Assembly (NCBI RefSeq): GCF_025152745.1
Contig: NZ_CP104040.1
Coordinates: forward strand, 248,001-312,000
Length of the DNA: 64,000 nt
Source: Rhizobium sp. WSM4643
Lineage (GTDB): Bacteria; Pseudomonadota; Alphaproteobacteria; Rhizobiales; Rhizobiaceae
Direction of reading: 5' to 3'
How positions within the stretch are numbered: position 1 is the stretch's first letter; each line of letters starts with the position of its first letter. A model generated the notes under the pieces. The model was given only the letters and a program-made list of their open reading frames with translations. It was not told the DNA's origin and did not search any database. Below are positions 34,107 to 42,782 of the stretch, one piece after another. Position numbers and translations under genes: made by a program.

Positions 34107-35383
34107 TGCAGGTGCATCTCAACGACCTGGCCAAGCTGAGGATGGAGGGCCGCCCCAAAGGCGTGACCTCCGTATGCTCCGCCCACCCAATCGTGCTTCG
34201 GGCCGCACTCCGACACGGGCGGCAACATGAGAGCACCGTCCTGATCGAAGCGACCTGCAACCAGGTCAACCACCTCGGCGGCTACACCGGGATGACGCCA
34301 AACGACTTCGCGTCCCTCGTCGGCAAAATAGCCGTCGAAGAGGGGTGCCCCGAAAAACTCATCATTCTCGGCGGCGATCACCTCGGCCCCAATCCTTGGC
34401 GCGACCGCCCGGTGGAAGAGGCCATGGCCGAGGCGGAGAAGATGGTTGCCGCCTATGTCGAGGCCGGATTCCGCAAGATTCACCTCGATGCCTCGATGGG
34501 CTGCAAGGGCGAGCCGGTGGCGCTCGATGACGAAACCACCGCCCATCGCGCCGCCCGGCTTGCGGCGGTCGCCGAGGTCTCGGCGAAGAGGGCCGGCGGC
34601 GCAATGCCGGTTTATGTCATCGGCACCGAAGTGCCGCCGCCAGGCGGGGCCGATCATGCCCTGACAACCATCGAACCAACGGCTGCCGCGGCGGCGTTGA
34701 AGACGATCGAAGTCCACCGCCGGATCTTTGCGGAGGCCGGACTCGGCCAGGCGTTTGAAAGAGCCATCGGGCTGGTCGTGCAGCCGGGCGTCGAGTTCGG
34801 CAATCAGAATGTCGTCCTTTACGACCGGAGCAAGATAGACGCGCTGAAATCGGTCCTCACCGACGAGCCACAATTCGTCTTCGAGGCGCACTCGACGGAC
34901 TATCAGGGAACCCGGCCGTTGACCGCGCTGGTGGAGGACGGGTTTCCCATTCTGAAGGTCGGTCCCGAACTGACCTTCGTCCTGCGCGAAGCGCTCTATG
35001 CGCTGGATGCGATCGCTTCGGACCTCTTGCCCGATTACGGCCAGCGTCCGCTCTATGCGGCGATGGAAGCGCTGATGGTCGATCAGCCAGGCAACTGGAG
35101 CCGCCATTACCACGGGACAAACGCCGAGATGCGCTGGCTGCGGCACTATTCGCTGTCTGACCGCATCCGCTATTATTGGGCGTCGGCTGAAGCACAAGAT
35201 GCCGTCCGGCAGCTGTGCGAGGCCCTTCGAGGGCAAATCGTACCGCTGCCATTGCTTTGGCAACACATGCCGGCCGCACAGGATTTCGCAGATGCACCGC
35301 TCGATCCGGAACAGGTTTTGATCTGGAGAGTGACGAAGAGTCTCGCGGACTATCACGCCGCCTGCGGCGTCGGGAAGAATTGA
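34103..35383 (+). CDS. GatZ/KbaZ-like tagatose-bisphosphate aldolase subunit family protein
   Basis: A 426-residue protein of the GatZ/KbaZ family, described in E. coli as the non-catalytic subunit that stabilises GatY/KbaY, class II tagatose-1,6-bisphosphate aldolases. Identified by GVTSVCSAHPIVLRAALRHG, LIEATCNQVNHLGGYTGMTP, GGDHLGPNPW and FEAHSTDYQ. No GatY/KbaY partner is in the window, so it may act alone, with a distant partner, or as a kinase/epimerase-type enzyme as proposed for orphan members. It overlaps the PfkB gene by four bases. Confidence 0.88.
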   Translation: MMQVHLNDLAKLRMEGRPKGVTSVCSAHPIVLRAALRHGRQHESTVLIEATCNQVNHLGGYTGMTPNDFASLVGKIAVEEGCPEKLIILGGDHLGPNPWRDRPVEEAMAEAEKMVAAYVEAGFRKIHLDASMGCKGEPVALDDETTAHRAARLAAVAEVSAKRAGGAMPVYVIGTEVPPPGGADHALTTIEPTAAAAALKTIEVHRRIFAEAGLGQAFERAIGLVVQPGVEFGNQNVVLYDRSKIDALKSVLTDEPQFVFEAHSTDYQGTRPLTALVEDGFPILKVGPELTFVLREALYALDAIASDLLPDYGQRPLYAAMEALMVDQPGNWSRHYHGTNAEMRWLRHYSLSDRIRYYWASAEAQDAVRQLCEALRGQIVPLPLLWQHMPAAQDFADAPLDPEQVLIWRVTKSLADYHAACGVGKN

Positions 35384-35413
35384 CAATCAGGATCAAGACA
35401 GGAGGAAAAATCG

Positions 35414-36139
35414 ATGACGGAATTGAATGGGAAGATCGCGGCGGTCACGGGTGCTGCGTCCGGAATAGGGCTGGCTTCGACGGAGGCAATGCTCGCCGCT
35501 GGCGCGACGGTCGTGCTGGTGGACCGCGATGAGAAGGCCCTTGAGACGGTTTGTGCCCGGCTTGGCGAGCGCGCTATTCCGCTCAAGATCAACTTGCTGG
35601 ATTCGAGCGAGTGTGCGGGACTGCTCGAGGGCATCCTGTCGAAGACCGGCAAACTCGATATCCTGCATGCCAATGCAGGCACCTATATCGGCGGTGACCT
35701 GATGGAAACAGATCTCGATACCATCGATCGGATGCTCAATCTCAATGTCAATGTCGTCATCAAGAATGTTCGAAACGTCATTCCGCACATGATCGAACGT
35801 GGCACTGGCGACATTGTCGTCACCAGTTCCGTCGCCGGACATTCGGCGATCCCATGGGAACCGGTCTATTCGTCATCGAAATGGGCAATGACATGCTTTG
35901 TCCAGACGATGCGACGCCAGCTTCTGAAAAATGGCATTCGTGTGGGATCGGTTTCTCCAGGGCCTGTGATCAGCGCTTTGCTCGCGGACTGGCCGGAGGA
36001 AAATCTTCGCAAGGCGAAGGAGGCCGGAGCCTTGATCGAGCCCAAGGAAGTCGCTGACGCCATCATCTTCATGCTGACCCGGCCGCGCAACGTTACCATC
36101 CGCGATATCGTCGTGCTTCCCAGCGCCTTTGACATTTGA
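35414..36139 (+). CDS. Ribitol 2-dehydrogenase-like short-chain dehydrogenase
   Basis: A 241-residue SDR closely resembling Klebsiella ribitol dehydrogenase along its length: TGAASGIG, HANAGTYIGGDL, WEPVYSSSKWA (catalytic Tyr-x-x-x-Lys), VGSVSPGPVISALLADWP and RNVTIRDIVVLP. It would oxidise a polyol at C2 with NAD. The actual polyol may differ from ribitol given the locus. AGGAGG lies before the ATG. It overlaps the reading frame of the next SDR gene start region by a few bases. Confidence 0.87.
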   Translation: MTELNGKIAAVTGAASGIGLASTEAMLAAGATVVLVDRDEKALETVCARLGERAIPLKINLLDSSECAGLLEGILSKTGKLDILHANAGTYIGGDLMETDLDTIDRMLNLNVNVVIKNVRNVIPHMIERGTGDIVVTSSVAGHSAIPWEPVYSSSKWAMTCFVQTMRRQLLKNGIRVGSVSPGPVISALLADWPEENLRKAKEAGALIEPKEVADAIIFMLTRPRNVTIRDIVVLPSAFDI

Positions 36140-36150
36140 GGAGACGTGAG

Positions 36151-36924
36151 ATGAGCTACCAGCAGAAATTTCGCCTCGACGGCGAACGTGCGGTGGTCAC
36201 AGGCGGAGGGCGTGCGATCGGTCTCTGCTGCACCGAGGCGCTGGCGGAGGCAGGCGCCGCCGTCGTTGTCATCGAACGCAGTGAGGCTGACGCTGAGCAA
36301 GCGCTTGCCCTGTGCGACAGAGGCTACGACATCGAAGTCCGGGTCGGCGACGTCACCGACGCGGCCCGAATGGACGCGATCGCAGCCGAGCTCGCCGATG
36401 GCGGGCGTCCGGCGACCATCCTGGTGAACAATGCCGGAATTGGCCAGAACGGCATCCCGGCGGAAAATCTCACCGACGCCGATTGGTTGCGCATGATGGA
36501 CGTCAATCTGAATGGCGTCTTCTGGTGCTCGCGCGCCTTCGGCCGTCCGATGATTTCGATGAAACGTGGCGCCATCGTCAATCTGGGCTCGATGTCAGGT
36601 CACATCTGCAACCGGCCCCAGCCTCAGACGGCCTATAACGTCTCCAAGGCGGCGGTCCATCACCTCACGCGCTCGTTGGCCGCCGAGTGGGCGCATCACT
36701 GCATCAGGGTAAACGCCGTCGCGCCCACCTACATCGAGACACCGATGGTGATGGCCGTCGAAGCCAATCGCGAGCGTATACCGCTCTGGCTCGCCGACAC
36801 GCCGATGGGCAGGATGGGAACGCCGGAGGAGGTAGCCAGCGCCGTCCTCTTCCTCGCGTCGGATGCGGCCAGCCTGATGACCGGGGCGATCGTCAACGTC
36901 GATGCAGGGTTCACCTGCTGGTAG
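36151..36924 (+). CDS. Galactitol dehydrogenase-like short-chain dehydrogenase
   Basis: A 257-residue SDR resembling the Rhodobacter galactitol dehydrogenase: FRLDGERAVVTGGGRAIGL, VNNAGIGQNG, WCSRAFGRPM, NLGSMSG, TAYNVSKAAVHHLTRSLAAEWA and a terminal FTCW. The extreme C-terminal W/aromatic and the lack of Cys-rich sites fit tetrameric, metal-assisted polyol dehydrogenases. ATG 36151 follows GAGGAGACG by 5 bases; ATG 36136 overlaps the previous stop and is alternative. Last gene before a strong hairpin. Confidence 0.87.
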   Translation: MSYQQKFRLDGERAVVTGGGRAIGLCCTEALAEAGAAVVVIERSEADAEQALALCDRGYDIEVRVGDVTDAARMDAIAAELADGGRPATILVNNAGIGQNGIPAENLTDADWLRMMDVNLNGVFWCSRAFGRPMISMKRGAIVNLGSMSGHICNRPQPQTAYNVSKAAVHHLTRSLAAEWAHHCIRVNAVAPTYIETPMVMAVEANRERIPLWLADTPMGRMGTPEEVASAVLFLASDAASLMTGAIVNVDAGFTCW

Positions 36925-36932
36925 CCTGTCGC

Positions 36933-36959
36933 GGACGAGGCGCGAGCGGCGCCTCGTCC
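36933..36959 (+). terminator. Strong stem-loop at the end of the ROK operon
   Basis: GGACGAGGCGC (36933-36943) and GCGCCTCGTCC (36949-36959) form a perfect 11-base stem with a 5-base loop. There is no T-run, so it may act as a Rho-aided terminator or 3'-end stabiliser separating the two rightward operons. Confidence 0.6.
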
Positions 36960-36974
36960 ACACCTGGAAGCCAG

Positions 36975-37046
36975 TATGGAAACGTTACCACATTGTCTTG
37001 ACTCGCATTCCTGCTGCGTTTATCCAAATGTGGAAACGTTGCCATA
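36975..37046 (+). promoter_or_regulatory. Promoter flanked by two LacI-type operators
   Basis: Operators TATGGAAACGTTACCACA (36975-36992) and TGTGGAAACGTTGCCATA (37029-37046) are near-perfect dyads on AACGTT, in opposite orientation, with centres 54 bases apart. Between them lie TTGACT (36998-37003) and TATCCA (37021-37026) spaced by 17 bases. The LacI-type regulator at 42779-43816 is the obvious candidate binder. Confidence 0.7.
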
Positions 37047-37061
37047 CTGGGAGGAAGCTTG

Positions 37062-37886
37062 ATGAAATCCGCGCGATTGAACCGACTTTTCGGCGTGTCT
37101 GGAAATTGTTTTGACGTTGCCATCGATCACGGCATGTTCAATGAACGAACCTTCCTCGCCGGCATCGAGAACATGAAGACGGCCATCGAGGTGATCGCGG
37201 ACGCGGCGCCGGATGCCATTCAGCTGCCGCCGGGTACGGCACCTCTTCTGCAGGCGATCCCCGGCAAGCATCGCCCGGCACTGGTGCTGCGCACCGACAT
37301 CGCCAACATCTATGGCAATCCCCTGCCGTCTCAGCTGTTTTCCGAAATGATCGACAGGGCGGTGGAGCAGGGCATTGCATTGGATGCTGCTTGTGTCGTC
37401 GTCAATCTTTTGATGCTTCCGGACCAGCCGGAAGTCTATCGCGCCTGCGTACGCAATGTGAACAGCCTGAAACGTGAATGCGAGATCTACGGCATGCCGC
37501 TGATGGTCGAGCCGCTCGTCATGCAGGACAATTCCAAGGGCGCCTACATGGTCGATGGCGCGATCGACAAGATCTTGCCGCTCGTGCGCCAGGCGGCTGA
37601 ACTTGGCGCCGATATCATCAAGGCCGACCCCTGCGACAATGTCGAGGAATATCACCGCGTGGTCGAGATCGCCCAAGGCCTGCCGGTGCTCGTGCGCGGC
37701 GGCGGCCGCGTTTCGGATCAGGAAATCCTGATCCGCACCAGAGAGTTGATGGAGCAGGGCGCCCGTGGCATCGTCTATGGCCGCAACGTCATCCAGCATC
37801 ACAATCCCGCCGGCATGACGCGGGCCTTGATGGCGATCGTCCATGACAAGGCTTCCGTCGAGCAAGCTTCGCTGCATATTGGCTGA
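37062..37886 (+). CDS. Class I aldolase of the FbaB/DhnA/DeoC type
   Basis: A 274-residue TIM-barrel protein of the DhnA/FbaB/LsrF class I aldolase family. The Schiff-base Lys sits in GADIIKADP, and the phosphate-binding region is VLVRGGGRVS with a following GIVYGRNV. It probably cleaves the phosphorylated ketose formed by the kinases of the locus and could supply the activity missing from the GatZ-like protein. ATG 37062 follows GGGAGGA by about 6 bases. First gene of the LacI-controlled operon. Confidence 0.85.
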   Translation: MKSARLNRLFGVSGNCFDVAIDHGMFNERTFLAGIENMKTAIEVIADAAPDAIQLPPGTAPLLQAIPGKHRPALVLRTDIANIYGNPLPSQLFSEMIDRAVEQGIALDAACVVVNLLMLPDQPEVYRACVRNVNSLKRECEIYGMPLMVEPLVMQDNSKGAYMVDGAIDKILPLVRQAAELGADIIKADPCDNVEEYHRVVEIAQGLPVLVRGGGRVSDQEILIRTRELMEQGARGIVYGRNVIQHHNPAGMTRALMAIVHDKASVEQASLHIG

Positions 37887-37908
37887 TGCGCGTCTGGGAG
37901 GAGATGTC

Positions 37909-39063
37909 ATGACGAAAATATTCCGCTTCGGCGTCATCGGCTGCGGTCTGATGGGACGCGAGTTCGCGAGCGCTGCGGCGCGCTGGCTGCATCTGGCCGA
38001 TGTCAAGACGCGACCGGAAATCGTCGCCGTCTGCGATACCAACGCGACGCTGCTTGACTGGTTCAGGGATCATGTGCCGACTGTTCGCCAGTTCACCGCC
38101 GACTATAAGGAGCTTTTGGCCAATCCCGAGGTCGATGCGGTCTATTGCGCGGTCCCGCATGTGCTGCACCAGCAATTCTACATCGACATCCTGAAGGCTG
38201 GAAAACATCTTCTCGGCGAAAAGCCCTTCGGCATGGACGCCGCGCAGAACCGGGAGATCATGGCGGTTCTCGCCGAGCATCCGGAACTTCTGGTCCGCTG
38301 CTCGTCGGAAATGCCTTTCTTCCCCGGCGCGCAGAAGGTCATCGCGCTCGCAAAAAGCGGCGAGATGGGGGATATAATCGAAGTCGAGGCGGGTTTCCTG
38401 CACTCTTCGGATATCGACCGGCAGAAGCCGATCAACTGGAAGCGCATGGCCGATATCAATGGCGACTATGGCTGCATGGGTGATCTCGGCATGCATGTGC
38501 TGCACGTGCCGCTGCGTCTCGGCTGGCGCCCGACGACCCTGCATGCACAATTGGTCAAAAAGGTCACCGAACGTCCTGACGGCAAGGGCGGCATGTTGCC
38601 CTGCACCACCTGGGACAATGCCACGATCAGCAGCCGCGTGCGCACCGGGGATCAGGATTTCCCGATGGTGCTGAAAACCTGGCGCATCGCGCCCGGCGAA
38701 TCCAACACCTGGTACCTAAGAGTTCTCGGCATGAAGAAGAGTGCGTTCTTTAGCACGAAGTCGCCGCGCCAGTGGCAGTGGATGGACTATAATGGCGGAG
38801 CGCAGGCTTGGAGTACCGAGGATCTGGGATATGGCTCGCTATTTCCGGCCATAACAGGCAAGATTTTCGAATTCGGTTTTGCCGACGCCATACAGCAGAT
38901 GTGGGCGGCCTTCGTCGATGAGCTTGCCGGTGGGAATGCCAATGGTTTCGGCTGCGCGACGCCGGCCGAGGCGCAGGCGCATCACGCAGTCCTGACGGCA
39001 GCTCTCAAGTCCGGTCGCGAGGACGTCGTGGTGCCGGTCGAGTATGACGGGGCGTCAGCCTGA
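37909..39063 (+). CDS. Gfo/Idh/MocA-family oxidoreductase
   Basis: A 384-residue NAD(P)-dependent sugar oxidoreductase. The N-terminal Rossmann motif GVIGCGLMGREFA and the EKP motif (LLGEKPFGMD) with its Lys are present; the C-terminal beta-sheet domain has the GCMGDLGMHVLHVPLRLG region with the catalytic-type His. Substrate is unknown, probably a sugar or inositol-like compound. ATG 37909 follows GGGAGGAG by 6 bases. The next gene starts on its stop (TGATG). Confidence 0.88.
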   Translation: MTKIFRFGVIGCGLMGREFASAAARWLHLADVKTRPEIVAVCDTNATLLDWFRDHVPTVRQFTADYKELLANPEVDAVYCAVPHVLHQQFYIDILKAGKHLLGEKPFGMDAAQNREIMAVLAEHPELLVRCSSEMPFFPGAQKVIALAKSGEMGDIIEVEAGFLHSSDIDRQKPINWKRMADINGDYGCMGDLGMHVLHVPLRLGWRPTTLHAQLVKKVTERPDGKGGMLPCTTWDNATISSRVRTGDQDFPMVLKTWRIAPGESNTWYLRVLGMKKSAFFSTKSPRQWQWMDYNGGAQAWSTEDLGYGSLFPAITGKIFEFGFADAIQQMWAAFVDELAGGNANGFGCATPAEAQAHHAVLTAALKSGREDVVVPVEYDGASA

Positions 39064-39734
39064 TGCAGCGTTCTGCGATCAACGCCGCGTTGCTGCGGGC
39101 AACCGAGAGCCTCGAGCGCTGGCACTGGGCCCTGCCGGCATGGGGTTCCTGGACGGCGGCGGATTTTGCCGCTCATCCAGAGGCTTCAGCCTATTTGCGC
39201 GCCCATCAGCTGGGTTGGGATGTCACTGACTTCGGCTCGGACCGCTTCGCCGAATGCGGTCTCGTACTCTTCTGCCTGCGCAATGGCATCGTCGATGTCT
39301 GGGGTGAACGGACCTATGCCGAAAAGCTGCTCTTCGTTGGCGAAGGGCAGGTCACGCCGGCCCACCGTCATGCGACGAAGATGGAAGACATCATCAATCG
39401 CGCCGGCGGTGATCTCGTCATCGAATTCGCCGCAAGCGATATAGGCGGCAATGTGCTGACGGAGGATGTGACGGTTCCGGTAGACGGGCTGGCGCACCGG
39501 CTCGCTGCATGGGAACCGCTGGTACTTGAGCCCGGGCAGAGCGTGACGATCCGCACCGGGCTCTACCACCGCTTCTACGGCAGGAAAGGCGGCGGACCTG
39601 TGCTTGTCGGCGAGGTCAGTCAGGTCAACGACGACAACAGCGACAATTTCTTTCTGGAGCCGATCGCACGCTTTGCCGCGATCGAGGAAGACGAGACGCC
39701 GCTGAGACCCTTGTGGAACGAAGGAGTCAACTGA
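39063..39734 (+). CDS. D-lyxose ketol-isomerase-like cupin protein
   Basis: A 223-residue cupin of the D-lyxose isomerase family (interconverts D-lyxose and D-xylulose, or D-mannose and D-fructose). Metal ligands fit PAHRHATKMEDIINRAGG (two His and an acidic residue) and a later His in GLYHRFYG. It overlaps the stop of the oxidoreductase gene by one base and its own stop overlaps the next kinase, so three genes are translationally coupled. Confidence 0.83.
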   Translation: MQRSAINAALLRATESLERWHWALPAWGSWTAADFAAHPEASAYLRAHQLGWDVTDFGSDRFAECGLVLFCLRNGIVDVWGERTYAEKLLFVGEGQVTPAHRHATKMEDIINRAGGDLVIEFAASDIGGNVLTEDVTVPVDGLAHRLAAWEPLVLEPGQSVTIRTGLYHRFYGRKGGGPVLVGEVSQVNDDNSDNFFLEPIARFAAIEEDETPLRPLWNEGVN

Positions 39735-40792
39735 TGCGAGCCGGGGAGGAGGTTTGCGATCGCGACGGTCAGAAGCAGGGCGGCATCGTTTGCGCGGGGA
39801 ACTTCATCGTCGATCGGGTCCACACCCTGTCCTATTGGCCCGATCAGGGCAATCTAGCGCATATTCTGCACCAGGATCTGGGCGTGGGGGGTGGGGCGGC
39901 CAATGTCGTCACCGATCTGGCGTCGCTCGGATTTCCCGGAAAGCTGGCGGCGGCGGGGTGCATCGGCGCCGATCAGGACGGCGAAATCGTCAAGGCCCGC
40001 CTCGCAGGTGCCGGCGTCGATGTCGGTGGGCTGACGGCGTTTGCCGACCGGGTGACGGCGCATACGCATGTCATGAATGTGCCCGGCCAGAACCGGACCT
40101 TCTTCTATCATGGCGGCGCCAACGATGCTGTCACGGATGAGCTTGTCTCACCAGCAGCCTTCGCCAAGGCCGGCTATCGGCTGTTCTATCTCGGTTATCT
40201 CATGCTGTTGCCGGGTCTCGACCGCATCGGCCCTGACGGCCGTTCGGGAGCGTCGCGCCTGCTGGAAGCGGCGCGCCGCGCCGGCCTGACGACCTGCGTG
40301 GATTTCGTATCGAGCGAAGATCCGGAATTTGCAAAGAAGGTCGGCGTCGCTCTGCCCTTCTGCGATTATCTGATCATCAACGAGATGGAGGCGGGTCGGG
40401 CAACCGGCGCTATCGTCCGCGATGCGAAGGGAGATTTGATCGAGGCGGGGCTTTTGGAAGCGGGCGAGCGCCTGCTTGCGGCCGGTGTCGTCAAGGGCGC
40501 GATCATCCATGCACCGGAAACCTGCTTCTGGTTTGCATCAGGCGCTTCCACGATCATCACGCGTTCACGACCTGTCGATCCCGATGACATCGTCAGTACC
40601 GTCGGCGCAGGAGACGCTTTCTGCGCCGCCGTGCTCTATGGCCTGCATGAGAACTGGCCGGTCGAGCATATCTGCGCCGTCGCCCATGCCGCAGCTGCGC
40701 GTTGCCTCAAGGGGGCGACGGCCACAGATGGCATCCCCGATATGTCCATCCTTCTTCGCGAGGCGAAGGAGACGAACCCGCAATCCGCTTAG
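39734..40792 (+). CDS. Second PfkB-family sugar kinase
   Basis: A 352-residue ribokinase-fold kinase: GGGAANVVTDLASLG near the N-terminus and VGAGDAFCAAVLYG carrying the catalytic Asp near the C-terminus. It is only distantly like the first PfkB at 33129, so a different sugar is likely. The start ATG overlaps the isomerase stop (TGATG). Isomerase plus kinase plus aldolase in one operon fits ketose phosphorylation and cleavage. Confidence 0.88.
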   Translation: MRAGEEVCDRDGQKQGGIVCAGNFIVDRVHTLSYWPDQGNLAHILHQDLGVGGGAANVVTDLASLGFPGKLAAAGCIGADQDGEIVKARLAGAGVDVGGLTAFADRVTAHTHVMNVPGQNRTFFYHGGANDAVTDELVSPAAFAKAGYRLFYLGYLMLLPGLDRIGPDGRSGASRLLEAARRAGLTTCVDFVSSEDPEFAKKVGVALPFCDYLIINEMEAGRATGAIVRDAKGDLIEAGLLEAGERLLAAGVVKGAIIHAPETCFWFASGASTIITRSRPVDPDDIVSTVGAGDAFCAAVLYGLHENWPVEHICAVAHAAAARCLKGATATDGIPDMSILLREAKETNPQSA

Positions 40793-40857
40793 CCCGTTGG
40801 CGTCGCCTCAGGAGGGCGGCTCCGACTATCGTTCAGTCAAAAGGGGAGGAGCAAACA

Positions 40858-40905
40858 TGAAGCTATTCGTTACAGCAGAAGCGACCGGGGAGGCAGTGCG
40901 ATGAC
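40858..40905 (+). CDS. Fifteen-codon leader ORF with strong ribosome site
   Basis: GGGGAGGAG is 6 bases before an ATG that opens MKLFVTAEATGEAVR and stops in an ATGA overlap with the dehydrogenase start at 40901. It looks like a coupling leader or the stub of a deleted gene. Too short to name. Confidence 0.35.
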
Positions 40906-41689
40906 ATATGCGGAAGCGGCGCGGCTCTCCGACAAGGTGGCATTGGTCACAGGAGGAGCGAGCGGCATCGGCAAGGCGGTATGCGAACGCTTCGCCGCCG
41001 AAGGCGCGAGGGTTGTCGTGGCAGACCTCGACGGTGAACGATGCGCACGGGTGGCAGAAGCGATCGGCCCTCAGGCCTGGGGTGTCGCGCTTGACGTGAC
41101 CAGCCAGGACAGCATCGAAGAAGCTGTACGCTTCACTATATCAACCGCCGGTCAGATCGACATCCTGGTCAACGCCGCAGGCATTTACGATGTCGAGTCC
41201 ATCCTGGAAATATCCCGGGAGCGGACCGCTAGGGTATTTCAGGTCAATATCGAAGGGCTGATCTTCATGACGCAGGCCGTTGCCCGACACATGGTGGAGA
41301 GAGGGGAAGGTGGACGCATCATCAACTTCTCGTCCCAGGCTGGCCGTCGGGGCGAAGGACCGGCGGTGGCTTACTGCGCTTCCAAGGCGGCCGTCATCAG
41401 CATCACGCAAAGCTGCGCTTTGGAGCTGATCCGTTACGGGATCAACGTCAACGCCATCGCTCCCGGCGTCGTCGATACGCCGATGTGGGACATCGTCGAT
41501 GCAAAACTCGGCAGCCGGGAAGGTTTGAAACCCGGTGACGTCAAGCGCCGCGTGGCCGCCGCCGTCCCCGCCGGACGATTCGGCGCGCCCCACGAACAAG
41601 CTGCCATGGCGGCCTTCCTGGCCGGGCCAGATGCAGCATACATCGTGGCGCAGTGCTACAATGTCGACGGCGGAAATGTCATGAGCTGA
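40901..41689 (+). CDS. Sorbitol dehydrogenase-like short-chain dehydrogenase (SmoS type)
   Basis: A 262-residue SDR strongly resembling Rhodobacter sorbitol dehydrogenase (SmoS): TGGASGIG, NAAGIYDVESILEISRE, FSSQAGRRGEGPAVAYCASKAAVISITQS, GINVNAIAPGVVDTPMWD and IVAQCYNVDGGNVMS. SmoS oxidises D-glucitol to D-fructose and accepts galactitol. The start overlaps a 15-codon leader ORF; GAGG lies before the ATG. It lies in the LacI-controlled operon. Confidence 0.88.
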   Translation: MTYAEAARLSDKVALVTGGASGIGKAVCERFAAEGARVVVADLDGERCARVAEAIGPQAWGVALDVTSQDSIEEAVRFTISTAGQIDILVNAAGIYDVESILEISRERTARVFQVNIEGLIFMTQAVARHMVERGEGGRIINFSSQAGRRGEGPAVAYCASKAAVISITQSCALELIRYGINVNAIAPGVVDTPMWDIVDAKLGSREGLKPGDVKRRVAAAVPAGRFGAPHEQAAMAAFLAGPDAAYIVAQCYNVDGGNVMS

Positions 41690-41771
41690 GTGCTTGAGCC
41701 GTGCCCGGGATGGTCGATGCCAGTGGGCGGACGTGTCATCAGCACAATCACTTGAGTTTTGGAGGAGTGAA

Positions 41772-42782
41772 ATGAGGGCTGTACGCTTGGAGTCGATCGG
41801 GTCTTTGACCATGCGCAGCGTCGAGAAGCCGGTTGCCGGGCCGGGCGAGCTGCTTGTCCGGGTTGCGGTGGCCGGCATCTGCGGTTCCGATCGCCACATG
41901 TATAAGGGCGAATATCCGACAGCGATCCCGGTGACGCTGGGGCACGAATTCTCCGGCATCGTCGAAGAGATCGGCGATGGGGTGACACGGTTTACCGGCG
42001 GCGAGTTGGTGACGGTCGACCCGAATATCTCGTGCGGCACCTGTCGGGCCTGCAGGCAGGCGCGGCCGAACTTGTGCGAGAGCTTGACCGCCATCGGTGT
42101 CACACGAGATGGCGGCTTTGCCGAATATGTGGTGGTGCCGCACGCCCAGGCCTTCGTCCTGCCGGCCGACCTCGATCCTGTTCACGGCGCCTTCAGTGAA
42201 CCGCTGGCCTGCTGCATCCACGCCATCGACAAGGCAAGGATCCGTCCGGGCGACAGCGTTGCGATCCTCGGCGGGGGCGTGATCGGTCTGCTCATGGTAC
42301 AACTGGCCCGCCTGGCTGGGGGAGGCGAGATCGTTTTGATTACGCGACAGCAATCGAGACGCCAAACCGCTTTGCGCCTGGGAGCCACGCACGCCTTCGA
42401 ACCGGCCGCTTCGGATACAATCGCTTCTGTTCGGGAGGTCACCAAAGGCGGCGCAGACGTGGTCATCGAGTGCGCCGGCGTCAGCGACACGCTGCAAAGC
42501 GGTCTGAAAATGGCGCGGCGCGGTGGCATCTTCGTGCTTTTCGGGGTGACGCCGGCAGGTGTCGAGGTGCCGGTTCTGCCCTTCGATCTGCTGGTAAACG
42601 AAGTCGATATCAGGCCCGCCTACCTCAATCCCTTCACCCATTCGCGCGCTGCGTCAATGGTCGCGAGCGGGGCGTTGGAACTGGATGCATTGGTCACCAA
42701 AACCATCGGTCTCGAGGAGGTCGCCGACGTGGTGGGCAACGCGCCATTGCCAGGCGAGATCAAGGTCATCGTCCGACCCTAG
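41772..42782 (+). CDS. Zinc-dependent medium-chain polyol dehydrogenase
   Basis: A 336-residue zinc alcohol dehydrogenase of the sorbitol/threonine-dehydrogenase type. Catalytic zinc ligands are Cys in GICGSDRH and His-Glu in LGHEFSG; the structural zinc site CGTCRACRQARPNLC has all four Cys; the Rossmann motif is ILGGGVIGLL. ATG 41772 follows GGAGGAG. It is the last gene of the operon and ends two bases into the convergent LacI gene. Confidence 0.9.
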   Translation: MRAVRLESIGSLTMRSVEKPVAGPGELLVRVAVAGICGSDRHMYKGEYPTAIPVTLGHEFSGIVEEIGDGVTRFTGGELVTVDPNISCGTCRACRQARPNLCESLTAIGVTRDGGFAEYVVVPHAQAFVLPADLDPVHGAFSEPLACCIHAIDKARIRPGDSVAILGGGVIGLLMVQLARLAGGGEIVLITRQQSRRQTALRLGATHAFEPAASDTIASVREVTKGGADVVIECAGVSDTLQSGLKMARRGGIFVLFGVTPAGVEVPVLPFDLLVNEVDIRPAYLNPFTHSRAASMVASGALELDALVTKTIGLEEVADVVGNAPLPGEIKVIVRP

